The notes under the pieces: generated by a model | Databases searched by the model: none | Told to the model about the DNA's origin: nothing | What the model saw: the letters and a program-made list of their open reading frames with translations, nothing else | Part shown: in pieces, positions 17,248 through 25,779 of the stretch | How the letters are laid out: each line of letters starts with the position of its first letter | How positions within the stretch are numbered: position 1 is the first letter of the stretch | Made by a program: the position numbers and the translations under genes | DNA from: DATENM01 sp045807725 | GTDB taxonomy: Bacteria > Acidobacteriota > Blastocatellia > UBA7656 | Direction: 5' to 3' | Assembly (NCBI GenBank): GCA_045807725.1 | Contig: JBJMGV010000126.1 | Coordinates: 62,001-126,000 of the forward strand | Length of the DNA stretch: 64,000 nt

Positions 17248-17784
17248 ATGGCGGCAACGCGCGGCAAGACGATCTGCTTCATCGATAACGCGAACATCTT
17301 CCACGGCCAGGCCGACAACTGGCGCATCGATTGGGAGAAATTCCAGCGCCTCCTTGAAGAGAAGGGCGAGATATGGCAGACCTACTGCTTCGCGTCTGAA
17401 ACCGACCCGCCCAGCGACGGCGCGACGGCCTTTTATCAATTCCTCAAAGAGAGCCTGCGCTGGGAAGTGCGGCTTTACACGCTCGGCAAGAAGACCGTGC
17501 GTTGCGGCGACTGCGGCCACGAGCACACGACTTACGCCGAGAAGGGCGTTGATGTGGGGCTGGCGACAACGATGCTGATGCTGGCCGTCAATCAAGCCTA
17601 CGACACAGCCATACTGGTCTCAGGCGACCGCGATTACATCGAGACCGTACATCACATCAAGAGCCGCGGCCTGCGCGTCGAAGTCATCTCGTGGCGGGCC
17701 GGCTTGAGCAACGACCTCGAAGCCGAATCCTCCGCGCCCGTCGTCTACCTCGACGACCTGCGGAAGCAGATAGAGAAACAGTGA
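17248..17784 (+). CDS. NYN-domain (PIN-like) predicted nuclease
   Basis: 178 residues. The fold's acidic residues are visible: FIDNANIFHG (D13), KGVDVGLATTM, and VSGDRDYIETVHHIKSRG. A CxxC pair (RCGDCGHEH) follows and may bind zinc. Such LabA/NYN proteins are related to PIN ribonucleases and are thought to process RNA; no substrate is known here. It starts at ATG 17248 and ends at the edge of a repeat block. Confidence 0.85.
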   Translation: MAATRGKTICFIDNANIFHGQADNWRIDWEKFQRLLEEKGEIWQTYCFASETDPPSDGATAFYQFLKESLRWEVRLYTLGKKTVRCGDCGHEHTTYAEKGVDVGLATTMLMLAVNQAYDTAILVSGDRDYIETVHHIKSRGLRVEVISWRAGLSNDLEAESSAPVVYLDDLRKQIEKQ

Positions 17785-17890
17785 CCAGTGGTCAGTGGTC
17801 AGTGGTCAGTTGATAGTTGATAGTTGACAGTTGATTGTTGATTGTTGTGAGTTGTGAGCGGTGAGTTGATAGTTGTGAGTTGATAGTTTC
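17785..17890. repeat. Word array, left arm (CAGTGGTCAGTGGTCA, GTTGATAGTTGATAG)
   Basis: About three copies of CCAGTGGTCAGTGGTCAGTG then GTTGATAGTTGATAGTTGAC and GTTGATTGTT variants. It forms the left arm of a composite whose right arm is at 18082-18204, with the 51-bp repeat array between them. Confidence 0.75.
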
Positions 17891-17892
17891 CC

Positions 17893-18045
17893 AAGCTCCG
17901 TCAGGAGCGCAATGTTTATAGATATAGCTGAAGGATGTGACGAAGCTCCGTCAGGAGCGAGATGTTTATAGTTACCGATGCAATAGATGATGCAAGCTCC
18001 GTCAGGAGCGGGATGTTGACATTGCGCCCCTACGGGGCTTCGTCC
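17893..18045. repeat. 50-bp tandem repeat array, locus II
   Basis: Cores AAGCTCCGTCAGGAGCG plus GATGTTTATAG start at 17893, 17943 and 17993 (period 50), then an inverted relative (GCGCCCCTACGGGGCTTCG) near 18022-18042. It is the same repeat as at 3825-4125. Confidence 0.75.
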
Positions 18046-18081
18046 TTTCTATCAGCCATTTCTATAAACAGGTCGTCCCTA

Positions 18082-18204
18082 CGGGACTCACTGGTCACTG
18101 GCAACTCATAACTATCAGCTCACAACTATCAGCTCACAAGTATCACCTATCAACTATCAACTGACCACTGGCCACTAGCCACTAGTCACTGATCACTAAC
18201 CACT
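18082..18204. repeat. Word array, right arm, reaching the psuG start codon
   Basis: Inverse of the left arm: ATAACTATCAGCTCACAACT and ACTATCAACTATCAACTGAC, ending in CACTAGCCACTAGTCACTG copies. The last word copy runs to the psuG ATG at 18206, so the psuG leader is entirely repeat. The whole 17785-18205 interval has no gene. Confidence 0.75.
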
Positions 18205-18205
18205 G

Positions 18206-19144
18206 ATGAACGATCTTCTTCACATCAATGAAAGAGTGCGCCGCGCGATAGAGACGAATCGAGCCGTGGTGGCGCTTGAGTCAACCGTGATCGCACACGG
18301 CTTGCCGCGCCCGCTCAATCTCGAAACCGCGCACGCCTGCGAAGCCGCCGTGACGCGTGAAGGCGCAAGTCCGGCGACCATCGGCATCGTCGCCGGGCGA
18401 TTGACGGTCGGGTTGAGTGACGAAGAGGTCGCGCGCTTTGGCGACGGGCAAGCGCCGGACGGCGGCGCGATTGAAAAGGTCGGCTTGAATAACATGGCCG
18501 GCGTCATCGAGCGTCGCGCCTGGGGCGCAACTACCGTAGCCGCGACGATGCGGATTGCCGCGCTTGCCGGCCTGCGAGTCTTTGCCACAGGCGGCATCGG
18601 CGGCATTCATCGCGGCGCGGGCGAAACGTTCGACGTATCCGCAGACCTGACTGCGCTCGGTCGCCTGCCGCTGGTCTGCGTCTGCGCCGGCGCGAAAGCG
18701 ATTCTCGATCTACCCAAGACCGTCGAGTACCTGGAAACGCTCGGTGTGCCGATTGTAGGTTATCGCACAAACGAGTTCCCTGCCTTCTACTCCCCGACGA
18801 GCGGCCTCGGCGTAGACATCAAAGTGGATTCGCCGGAAGAAGCCGCCCGTGTGGCGTTGAATCACTGGCGCACGGGTGGCGCGTCGGCAGTGCTGGTCTG
18901 CGCTCCTGTGCCTGAGCCGCACGCGATGGCTCACGAAGAAGTTGACTGCGCTGTCGAGCAAGCCATCGTCTTAGCCGAACGCAGCGGCATTCGCGGCAAA
19001 GCATTAACGCCTTTCCTGCTGGCCCGCTTGAAAGAGTTGACCGCAGGCCACACGCTCGATGCGAATCGCGCCTTGCTCGTGAATAACGCGGAGATCGCCG
19101 CGCAAATTGCCGTGCATCTGGTCAATCTGTCGCGGCAAGGTTGA
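18206..19144 (+). CDS. psuG: Pseudouridine-5'-phosphate glycosidase
   Basis: 312 residues. It splits pseudouridine 5'-phosphate to uracil and ribose 5-phosphate. The family is clear from ALESTVIAHGLPRPLNLETA, GIVAGRLTVGLSDEEV, GATTVAATMRIAALAGLRVF, TGGIGGIHRGAGETFDVSAD and GYRTNEFPAFYSPTSGL. It appears without the kinase partner (psuK) in the window. There is no recognisable ribosome site: the upstream DNA is a word array. The 3' end overlaps ogt by 23 bp, tail to tail. Confidence 0.93.
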   Translation: MNDLLHINERVRRAIETNRAVVALESTVIAHGLPRPLNLETAHACEAAVTREGASPATIGIVAGRLTVGLSDEEVARFGDGQAPDGGAIEKVGLNNMAGVIERRAWGATTVAATMRIAALAGLRVFATGGIGGIHRGAGETFDVSADLTALGRLPLVCVCAGAKAILDLPKTVEYLETLGVPIVGYRTNEFPAFYSPTSGLGVDIKVDSPEEAARVALNHWRTGGASAVLVCAPVPEPHAMAHEEVDCAVEQAIVLAERSGIRGKALTPFLLARLKELTAGHTLDANRALLVNNAEIAAQIAVHLVNLSRQG

Positions 19145-19712
19145 GCATCATCTGTTCGCCCGCTAACGTGTGCCGCCCGGTCAATCGCTGCTCGTGTTCA
19201 AGCAGCCACTTCTTGCGCCACAGCCCGCCGCCATAGCCGCAGAGGTCGCCATCGGCGCGAATCACTCGATGACAAGGGATGACGATGGCCAGGCAGTTGC
19301 GGCCATTGGCTCGACCGACGGCGCGCACGGCGCGCGGGTTACCGACTTGCTCGGCGAGTTGCAGGTAAGACCACGTCCGGCCCGGTGCAATCGTCTGTAG
19401 CTTTGCCCACACATCGCGCTCAAAGGCTGTGCCGCCGATGACCAGCGGAATCGTAAACGATAGCGAGCGGCCCGCGAAATAATCCTCCAGTTCGCGGCTG
19501 ATCTGATTGAGGTGAGCGTTATTGCCCGGCACAACCTCGCATTGAACGCGCGACTGTATGCCGGTGATCTCACTCTCCAGTTCGCGGCGGTCTACGAATT
19601 CGAGCAGGTGCAGTCCGTCCTGATCGGCTAAGGCGAGCATCGCACCGAGCGGCGTTTCGATTTGACGTGAGTGTAAGCGGGGCGTCGTCGTAGGCGTTGG
19701 CAGCTTGTCCAT
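19122..19712 (-). CDS. ogt: Methylated-DNA-[protein]-cysteine S-methyltransferase
   Basis: 196 residues. The active-site motif is IVIPCHRVI with Cys ~150; preceding helix-turn-helix ERDVWAKLQTIAPGRTWSYL and RAVGRANGRN fit. It repairs O6-alkylguanine by transferring the alkyl group to itself. The N-terminal ~90 residues match the Ada-C-associated domain. ATG 19712; the start lies beside a repeat block. Confidence 0.93.
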   Translation of the reverse strand: MDKLPTPTTTPRLHSRQIETPLGAMLALADQDGLHLLEFVDRRELESEITGIQSRVQCEVVPGNNAHLNQISRELEDYFAGRSLSFTIPLVIGGTAFERDVWAKLQTIAPGRTWSYLQLAEQVGNPRAVRAVGRANGRNCLAIVIPCHRVIRADGDLCGYGGGLWRKKWLLEHEQRLTGRHTLAGEQMMLNLAATD

Positions 19713-19724
19713 AACCGTATTGTA

Positions 19725-20083
<359 letters not shown>

Positions 20084-20086
20084 GCT

Positions 20087-20114
20087 TTGACAAGCGGCAC
20101 GGCTTCACTATAAT
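20087..20114 (+). promoter_or_regulatory. Consensus sigma-70 promoter of the peroxidase gene
   Basis: TTGACA (20087-20092), 16-bp spacer, TATAAT (20109-20114). Both hexamers are perfect. It lies just after the repeat block and ~50 bp before the ATG at 20164. Confidence 0.8.
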
Positions 20115-20163
20115 CGCTTCACCCAAACGCATCTCGATCAGACGCATCAGGAGGATTGCATCC

Positions 20164-22551
20164 ATGACCGCATCGGCTAGTCCTGCTCCACTGGCAGAGC
20201 CGCGCACGTCTCGGCGACCGCGCCGTCTCTGGCTCAAGGCGTTGTTGACGCTCATCGTTCTACTCGTCATCGGCTTTATCGCGCTCGGCGCGTGGCCTGC
20301 GCCCAAAGACTTCGCTGGCGAAGAAGGACTCACCGGCGTCAACCCTAATGGCGGCGGCCTGCGTCGTCCGTTCCCGGCAATGGTTCTACGCGACGATAAC
20401 GACACCAACAACGCGAAGTTCAAAGAGCGCGCAGAGCTTGGCCGCTTGCTCTTCTTCGATCCGATTCTTTCAGGTGATAACACGATCTCGTGCGCGACCT
20501 GCCATCATCCCGACCTCGGCTTCGGCGATGCGCGCGGGCTGGCGATGGGCAAAGGCGGTCACGGGCTTGGCGTGGAGCGCGCGGGCGGCGCGGACGTGAA
20601 GCGCGGCGCGCCGACAATCTGGAATTCGACTTACAATCACTTGCAATTCTGGGATGGCCGCGCCCGCGACCTCGAAGAACAGGCTGAAGGGCCGATCAAG
20701 AGCGATGTCGAGATGAACGAAAAGCCCGACACGCTGGTCAGCGAGCTAAAGAACATTCCTGACTACACGCAGAAGTTCGACTCGGCCTTCGGCGGCGCGA
20801 GCGGATCGGGCATCACATTTGAAAACGTCACCAAAGCCGTCGCCGCCTTCGAGCGCACGCTGACAGCTAACAACGCGCCGTTTGATCGTTATGCCGCAGG
20901 CGACCGCTCGGCAATAACGGCGGCGCAAGTGCGCGGCTTCGACCTCTTTCGTTCGGGCCGCACGCGTTGCTTCGAGTGTCACGGCATCCCGACGTTTGCC
21001 AACCGCGACTTCAAGATCGTCGGCGTGCCTGATCTTGATGCGAGTAATCCAGACTACGGTCGCTTCGACGTGACGAAAGGCGAAGGCAACAAGTACGCCT
21101 TCAAAGTGCCGACGCTGCGCAATGTCGTCTTGAATGCGCCGTATATGCACAACGGCGCATTCAAGACGCTCGAAGAAGTGCTCGACTTCTACGCGGCGGG
21201 CGGCGGGCCGGGCGCTGGCTTCAAAGCCGCGAAGGTGGACGACAAGATTCACACCTACTCGATCACGGCGGAAGAGAAGCAAGACCTGATCGCCTTCCTT
21301 TACGCGCTGGTGGATGAATCGAACCTGCCGCAGTTCCCTGAGCGCGTGCCATCGGGCCTATCGGTCGTGCCGCGCCTTCATAATCCCGCGCGCGATCTGG
21401 TAGCGAAATACAACACCGGCTCTCCGAAAGAAGAGATGGCCAGCCGCGCGCCGCAAACCATCACCGTCAAGTCGGGCGAATCGATTCAAGCGGCGGTCAA
21501 CCGCGCGCGACCGGGCGACACCATCGAAGTGAGGCCCGGCCTCTACCACGAAGAGATCAAGATTGACCTCGACAACATCACGCTCAGGGGAGTGGTTGAC
21601 GCAGGGGCAGCATTCAGTAACGCCACCTTGGGTCGCAATAATCCCCCGTCCGCCTGGAAGCCCGATCAGCCTGTGCTCGATGGCGAAAAGAAGTTATCCG
21701 ATGGGGTGCTCACAACTGGCAGCAACTTTACTATCGAAAATTTCACGGTACGGAACTACATCGCCAATGGCGTGGTCGCGCAACACGCCCGCAACGTGAC
21801 GTTCCGCAATTTGGAGATTGATACGACGGGACTCTACGGCGTCTACCCTGTCAGTTGCACCGGCGTCGAGATTGATCGTTGCGTGGCGACAGGCATTGCC
21901 GACGCGGCGCTCTACGTCGGCCAGTCGCGCGACATACGCGTTCACGACAGCGAAGCCTTCGCCAACGTCACCGGCATCGAGATTGAAAACTCGATCAACG
22001 CCATTGTCGAGAACAACTACGTACATGACAACGCGGGCGGCGTACTGGTCTTCGTGCTGCCGAACAATGTCTCGAAGGTCGGGCGCGATTGCGTCGTCCG
22101 CAACAACCGCATCATCGAAAACAACCACGCCAACTTCGGCAATCCGAACGCGATTGTCTCAAACGTGCCGCCCGGCTCAGGCATACTGGTGATGGCAGCG
22201 GACAACACCGAAGTCACCGGCAACGAGATTCGCGGCAACCAGAGTTACGGCGTGCTGGTGTGCGGCCTCGAAATCGCTTTCCCGAAAGGCACATCGTTCG
22301 ATGTCGGGGCGACGCCGGAAAATACGTTCATCCACGACAACACCTATACCGAAAACGGCAAAGCGCCTTCGGACAAATACAAGGAAGGCGGCATACCGGG
22401 AGCCGATCTGGTCTGGGATTTGTCGGGCTGGTCGAACCGTTGGAGCGAAAGACAGGCGACGCGCGCTACGCCCATCCTGAATGCGAACTGGCCGACCTTT
22501 GCGCGCCGCGCCGAGTGGCGACTGCTGAAGTTGATGGAGAAATACCTGTGA
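20164..22551 (+). CDS. Di-heme cytochrome c peroxidase fused to a parallel beta-helix domain
   Basis: 795 residues. An N-terminal membrane anchor (~23-43) precedes a MauG/CCP domain with two CxxCH sites: C110-C113-H114 (SCATCHH) and C269-C272-H273 (RCFECH). Hallmarks are LFFDPILSGDNTISC, RGAPTIWNSTYNHLQFWDGR and PTLRNVVLNAPYMHNGAF. From ~432 comes a right-handed beta-helix: SGESIQAAVNRARPGDTIEV and repeated asparagine-turn coils to ~740. Role: periplasmic heme enzyme; the helix suggests binding of polysaccharide or surface material. Perfect promoter and AGGAGG ribosome site upstream. Confidence 0.9.
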   Translation: MTASASPAPLAEPRTSRRPRRLWLKALLTLIVLLVIGFIALGAWPAPKDFAGEEGLTGVNPNGGGLRRPFPAMVLRDDNDTNNAKFKERAELGRLLFFDPILSGDNTISCATCHHPDLGFGDARGLAMGKGGHGLGVERAGGADVKRGAPTIWNSTYNHLQFWDGRARDLEEQAEGPIKSDVEMNEKPDTLVSELKNIPDYTQKFDSAFGGASGSGITFENVTKAVAAFERTLTANNAPFDRYAAGDRSAITAAQVRGFDLFRSGRTRCFECHGIPTFANRDFKIVGVPDLDASNPDYGRFDVTKGEGNKYAFKVPTLRNVVLNAPYMHNGAFKTLEEVLDFYAAGGGPGAGFKAAKVDDKIHTYSITAEEKQDLIAFLYALVDESNLPQFPERVPSGLSVVPRLHNPARDLVAKYNTGSPKEEMASRAPQTITVKSGESIQAAVNRARPGDTIEVRPGLYHEEIKIDLDNITLRGVVDAGAAFSNATLGRNNPPSAWKPDQPVLDGEKKLSDGVLTTGSNFTIENFTVRNYIANGVVAQHARNVTFRNLEIDTTGLYGVYPVSCTGVEIDRCVATGIADAALYVGQSRDIRVHDSEAFANVTGIEIENSINAIVENNYVHDNAGGVLVFVLPNNVSKVGRDCVVRNNRIIENNHANFGNPNAIVSNVPPGSGILVMAADNTEVTGNEIRGNQSYGVLVCGLEIAFPKGTSFDVGATPENTFIHDNTYTENGKAPSDKYKEGGIPGADLVWDLSGWSNRWSERQATRATPILNANWPTFARRAEWRLLKLMEKYL

Positions 22552-22672
22552 CGATTTTGGATTTTAGTTTTTGGATTGACGGAGAGCCGCAGGGATAGCC
22601 GAGGGCGATTTCCCTTAATCCAAAATCGCCGGCGCGAAGCGCTAAGCTATGAAAATCTAAAATCTGGAGAAT
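22552..22672. repeat. Paired inverted word array (GATTTTGGATTTT / AAAATCTAAAATC)
   Basis: Left arm 22552-22580 (GATTTTGGATTTTAGTTTTTG), right arm 22617-22631 (TTAATCCAAAATCG) and a second inverse 22651-22665 (GAAAATCTAAAATCTGG). It fills the gap to the aquaporin start and would, if read in frame, add 33 false residues to that protein. Confidence 0.6.
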
Positions 22673-22674
22673 TC

Positions 22675-23556
22675 ATGTCGAAAGCTACTGCCGCCGTCGA
22701 AGCTGTCGAAGCAACCGAACAACCATCCAACGCGGTGCTCGCCGCGCCGCTTGCAGGCGCGTGTTTGGCCGAGTTCATCGGCACGTTCGTCGTCATTCTC
22801 GTTGGCGATGGCGCGGTCGCGGCGGCGGTCTTTGCCGGTGCGATTGATGGCTGGGGCGTCGCCGTGTTGTGGGGCCTAGCGGTGACGTTCGGCATCTATG
22901 TCGCCGGGCCGGTGTCGGGCGCACACTTCAACCCGGCAGTGACCATCACGATGGCGCTGTTTCGCGGCTTCCCGGCCAAACGTATTTTGCCTTACATTTT
23001 CAGCCAGATCGTCGGAGCGTTCACCGCAGCGGCCTGCGTCTACTGGCTGTGGCACGGCTTCTGGCAAGCGACGGCGGAAAAGCTCGGCGTCACGATAGGC
23101 GAGCCGGGCAGCCAAAAACTGATGGCCGTCTTTTCGTGCTTCTATCCCAATCCCGGCGGCATCGGTGTTGACGCGGCGGCGATGGCGAAGGTCAGCGCGC
23201 CGGGCGCGTTCTTTGTCGAAGTCGTGCTGACGGCCTTTCTCTTGCTGATGATCTTCGCGTTGACGGAGCCGGACAATCCCGGTTTGCCGCAGGCGGGGCT
23301 GGGGCCGATCTTCATCGGGTTGACGGTGACGGCCATCGTCGGCATCGGCGGCGCGTTGACAATGGATGCGGTGAACCCTGTGCGTGATTTCGGGCCGCGT
23401 CTGTTTGCGTATGTCGCGGGCTTCGGCCAGATCGCCTTCCCCGGCCCGCGCGGCAATGAATGGTGGCTCTACATCGTCGCGCCGATCATCGGCGGTCCGC
23501 TCGGCGCTGCCGGCTACAAGTACCTCGTGCGCCGCTTCCTGCCGGCGACGAATTAG
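22675..23556 (+). CDS. MIP-family channel (aquaglyceroporin type)
   Basis: 293 residues from ATG 22675, preceded by TGGAGAATTC; in-frame codons before this are repeat DNA. Six helices and two half-helices. NPA motif 1 is HFNPAVT; motif 2 is altered to NPV in AVNPVRDFGPR. The Asp after the second motif (RDFGPR) is the signature of glycerol facilitators. Expected role: passive passage of glycerol or small neutral solutes through the inner membrane. The neighbours are not glycerol genes. Confidence 0.88.
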   Translation: MSKATAAVEAVEATEQPSNAVLAAPLAGACLAEFIGTFVVILVGDGAVAAAVFAGAIDGWGVAVLWGLAVTFGIYVAGPVSGAHFNPAVTITMALFRGFPAKRILPYIFSQIVGAFTAAACVYWLWHGFWQATAEKLGVTIGEPGSQKLMAVFSCFYPNPGGIGVDAAAMAKVSAPGAFFVEVVLTAFLLLMIFALTEPDNPGLPQAGLGPIFIGLTVTAIVGIGGALTMDAVNPVRDFGPRLFAYVAGFGQIAFPGPRGNEWWLYIVAPIIGGPLGAAGYKYLVRRFLPATN

Positions 23557-23774
23557 CCGCGCTATAGTCCCGACATTTAGTAGGCAGACTCCAACACCCG
23601 TGGGCAGGACTCTGCCTGATGGGCGCGGTCTATTTCATCTTCCGTTCGCAGTGACGGAGGCGGTCGGCTTGCGCGGCGCGGGAACGGCTGCGGGGTGGCC
23701 GGGGTTCGATTCAGCCCGAAGCGTTTGTGATGAATGATACGTTAACGCAATGCTGGCGACGAGACATGCGGCAG

Positions 23775-24185
23775 TTAGTTTTTGAAGAGCTTATCGAAAG
23801 CCGAGCGCGGATCTTTCATCGCCGAGGTCGCTGTCGTCGTTTCGCGCTCGATGGTCTTGCGCGGCTCGAACACAGCACAAACATTGCGCTCGTCTTTTTT
23901 GACGACGCGTTCGGTGATCGGCTTGCGACACTGAAAGCGCGCGCCGGGATCAAAGCTCACGCAGTTCTTACAGGTGCGCAGATCGGTGTTGCATTTCGGG
24001 CATTGCTGATCGAGGGCGATGCCGCCGACCTCGATGTTGATCATCTGGCCGCAGAGGTTGCAGCGCGTCACTTCGCGGAAGGCCGGCATCTTTGGCGCGC
24101 GTATGTCACTTTTTTGCGGAGCCGGGCGCGACCTCTGCTCCTGGCCATCATCTTGATAGCCACGCTGTTTATACTTTCTGTCCAT
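23775..24185 (-). CDS. Zinc-ribbon protein with three CxxC pairs
   Basis: 136 residues from ATG 24185, with AGGAG upstream. Central part has CNLC, CPKC and CKNC pairs plus further Cys (FQCRKP, NVCAVF), suggesting two zinc ribbons. The N-terminus is Arg/Gln-rich and the C-terminus ends DPRSAFDKLFKN. Similar proteins exist in acidobacterial genomes; I do not know a function. The 23557-23774 gap shows nothing else. An upstream in-frame extension to 24371 lacks coding character. Confidence 0.7.
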   Translation of the reverse strand: MDRKYKQRGYQDDGQEQRSRPAPQKSDIRAPKMPAFREVTRCNLCGQMINIEVGGIALDQQCPKCNTDLRTCKNCVSFDPGARFQCRKPITERVVKKDERNVCAVFEPRKTIERETTTATSAMKDPRSAFDKLFKN

Positions 24186-24603
24186 AGAAATCTCCTGTTT
24201 GATTACAACAGACCTTGATTTTCCTGAGTCTGTGATGAGTCGGTCAGTTGGTAAAGCAAGTCGTCTGCCGCAGTCCGAGAGGCTCTCGGCTATTGTCACT
24301 GAGTGAACCTGATTTGTTCGGGAGTTCCAAGATCGAATCAATGTGACATTATCGTTATACATCATCGGCACGCGGTAAGCAACGGAAATCGGCTAAAGCG
24401 ATGCCCTCAATCGTGATTTCGCTTTACTCTAATGCAGCGCGGCGCGTCGGTAAAATAGGCTGCACAGCGGAAGCCATACGGTCGCTTGTCATACCTGTTG
24501 GCGTAGGCGTCCACATTATCGCCTCATCGGATTGATTAAACGTCACGTCTTGACTAAGGTTCAGTTAGGTTGCGCCGGCGCGGCGGCTTGTTGAACTTGC
24601 CGC

Positions 24604-24632
24604 TTGACATCGCCGGCGAGGTTACGCATAAT
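24604..24632 (+). promoter_or_regulatory. Promoter of the pheA leader transcript
   Basis: TTGACA (24604-24609), 17-bp spacer, CATAAT (24627-24632, 5/6 match). Transcription would begin near 24639, leaving about 28 nt before the leader peptide ATG at 24667. The 24186-24603 stretch has no gene or other pattern I could see. Confidence 0.75.
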
Positions 24633-24666
24633 GCCGGCCTGGCTGTCACCGCAGCTTCATCACGCA

Positions 24667-24795
24667 ATGAGTTCACGCAACACACAAATGGTAATCAACT
24701 GGCGCAGCCGCACGGCGGGCGCTGACTTCGCGTTTCGCTTTAGCTTTTATTTTAGCTTTAGCGCCGCACACCGAGCGGGGAGCGCGATGACCTGA
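24667..24795 (+). CDS. Phe-rich leader peptide of the pheA operon
   Basis: 42 codons from ATG 24667 (a second ATG in frame is 24688). The run FAFRFSFYFSF (codons 24727-24759) has six Phe and one Tyr in eleven residues. This recalls enterobacterial pheL, though the spacing is alternate rather than consecutive. Stop TGA is at 24793-24795. No Shine-Dalgarno motif is obvious at either ATG. A ribosome stalled at the Phe codons would cover about to 24770, just short of the pairing segment at 24773. Confidence 0.7.
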   Translation: MSSRNTQMVINWRSRTAGADFAFRFSFYFSFSAAHRAGSAMT

Positions 24796-24857
24796 AGCCG
24801 CAGAGCACATCGCTAAGGTTCACGAAGCCCGCTCCCTCGTCGGAAGGAGCGGGCTTC
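24773..24857 (+). promoter_or_regulatory. Attenuator: alternative pairing and 12-bp hairpin before pheA
   Basis: The stem GAAGCCCGCTCC (24824-24835) pairs perfectly with GGAGCGGGCTTC (24846-24857) around a 10-base loop. Upstream, GAGCGGG (24773-24779) can instead pair with CCCGCTC (24828-24834), and GGGAGCG (24778-24784) with CGCTCCC (24830-24836), which would open the stem. This is the antiterminator/terminator choice of classical attenuation. The hairpin is followed by AAGTGTTT rather than a strong U-run. Confidence 0.65.
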
Positions 24858-24900
24858 AAGTGTTTCAGGGACGAGTTCAATCGCAAAAGAGAGTTGACCG

Positions 24901-25779
24901 ATGAATACGGCAAGCCACCCAATCCGAGCCGCCTTTCAGGGCGAGCGCGGCGCGTTCAGCGAAGACGCGGCGCGGCAACTGCTCGGCAACGCAGTCGAGA
25001 CGGTTGCCTATCGCAGCTTCGACGATATGTTCGACGCCGTGTCGAGCGGTGCTGCCGATGCGGCGGTTGCGCCGATTGAAAACAGCCTCGCCGGCTCGGT
25101 CATTAAAAACTACGACCTGCTCGAAGAGCGCGACTTGACGATCATCGGCGAAACCAGCGTGCGCATCATTCACAACCTCATCGCGCCGCGCGGCGTCGGC
25201 CTTGATGACGTGCGCCACGTCTATTCGCACCCGGTCGCGCTGGCGCAGTGCGAGAAGTTCTTGCGCGCGCGCCCGCAATTTGCCGTCGAAGTCGCTTACG
25301 ACACCGCCGGCAGCGTCAAGATGGTCGTTGACAATAACCGCCGAGACGAAGCGGCGATTGCCGGCGCGACCGCCGCCGAAGTTTATGGCGCGCAAATCAT
25401 CGCCGCCGGCATCGAAGACAACGCCGAAAACTACACCCGCTTTCTGCTGCTCGCGCGGCCAGAACGCGCGGCAGCGATTCCTTTGCTCTACCGCGACGGC
25501 GAGCGCAAAACGACGGTCGTCTTTCGCGTCGCCAACCGGCCCGGTTCGTTGTTTCGCGCGCTGGCGGTCTTCGCCCTGCGCGACATTGATCTAACCAAGA
25601 TTGAATCGCGGCCCATCGCAGGCCGCCCGTGGGAGTATTCATTCTATCTCGACCTGATCGGCGACCAGCACGAGCCGCGCATCGAGCGCGCGCTCGCGCA
25701 CCTCGGCGAGATGATCGAGAGCATACGCGTGCTCGGCAGCTATCCAAGACACAGTCACGAGGGAGGGATTGAACAATGA
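24901..25779 (+). CDS. pheA: Prephenate dehydratase
   Basis: 292 residues: monofunctional enzyme making phenylpyruvate from prephenate, the last unique step before phenylalanine. PDT domain (~8-190): AFQGERGAFSEDAARQLLG, APIENSLAGSVIKNYDLL. ACT regulatory domain (~205-285) with the Phe-binding ESRPIAGRPWEYSFYLD motif, so feedback inhibition by Phe is likely. It begins behind a Phe attenuator and overlaps the next gene by 4 bp (ATGA). Confidence 0.96.
   Translation: MNTASHPIRAAFQGERGAFSEDAARQLLGNAVETVAYRSFDDMFDAVSSGAADAAVAPIENSLAGSVIKNYDLLEERDLTIIGETSVRIIHNLIAPRGVGLDDVRHVYSHPVALAQCEKFLRARPQFAVEVAYDTAGSVKMVVDNNRRDEAAIAGATAAEVYGAQIIAAGIEDNAENYTRFLLLARPERAAAIPLLYRDGERKTTVVFRVANRPGSLFRALAVFALRDIDLTKIESRPIAGRPWEYSFYLDLIGDQHEPRIERALAHLGEMIESIRVLGSYPRHSHEGGIEQ

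Noticed and set aside
22576..22674. N-terminal extension of the aquaglyceroporin gene
   Set aside because: The added codons are repeat DNA; ATG 22675 has a good ribosome site and begins the family-like N-terminus.
24667..24860. T-box or other tRNA-sensing riboswitch before pheA
   Set aside because: No T-box consensus or specifier loop was seen; the Phe-rich open frame and competing stems are better explained as ribosome-mediated attenuation.
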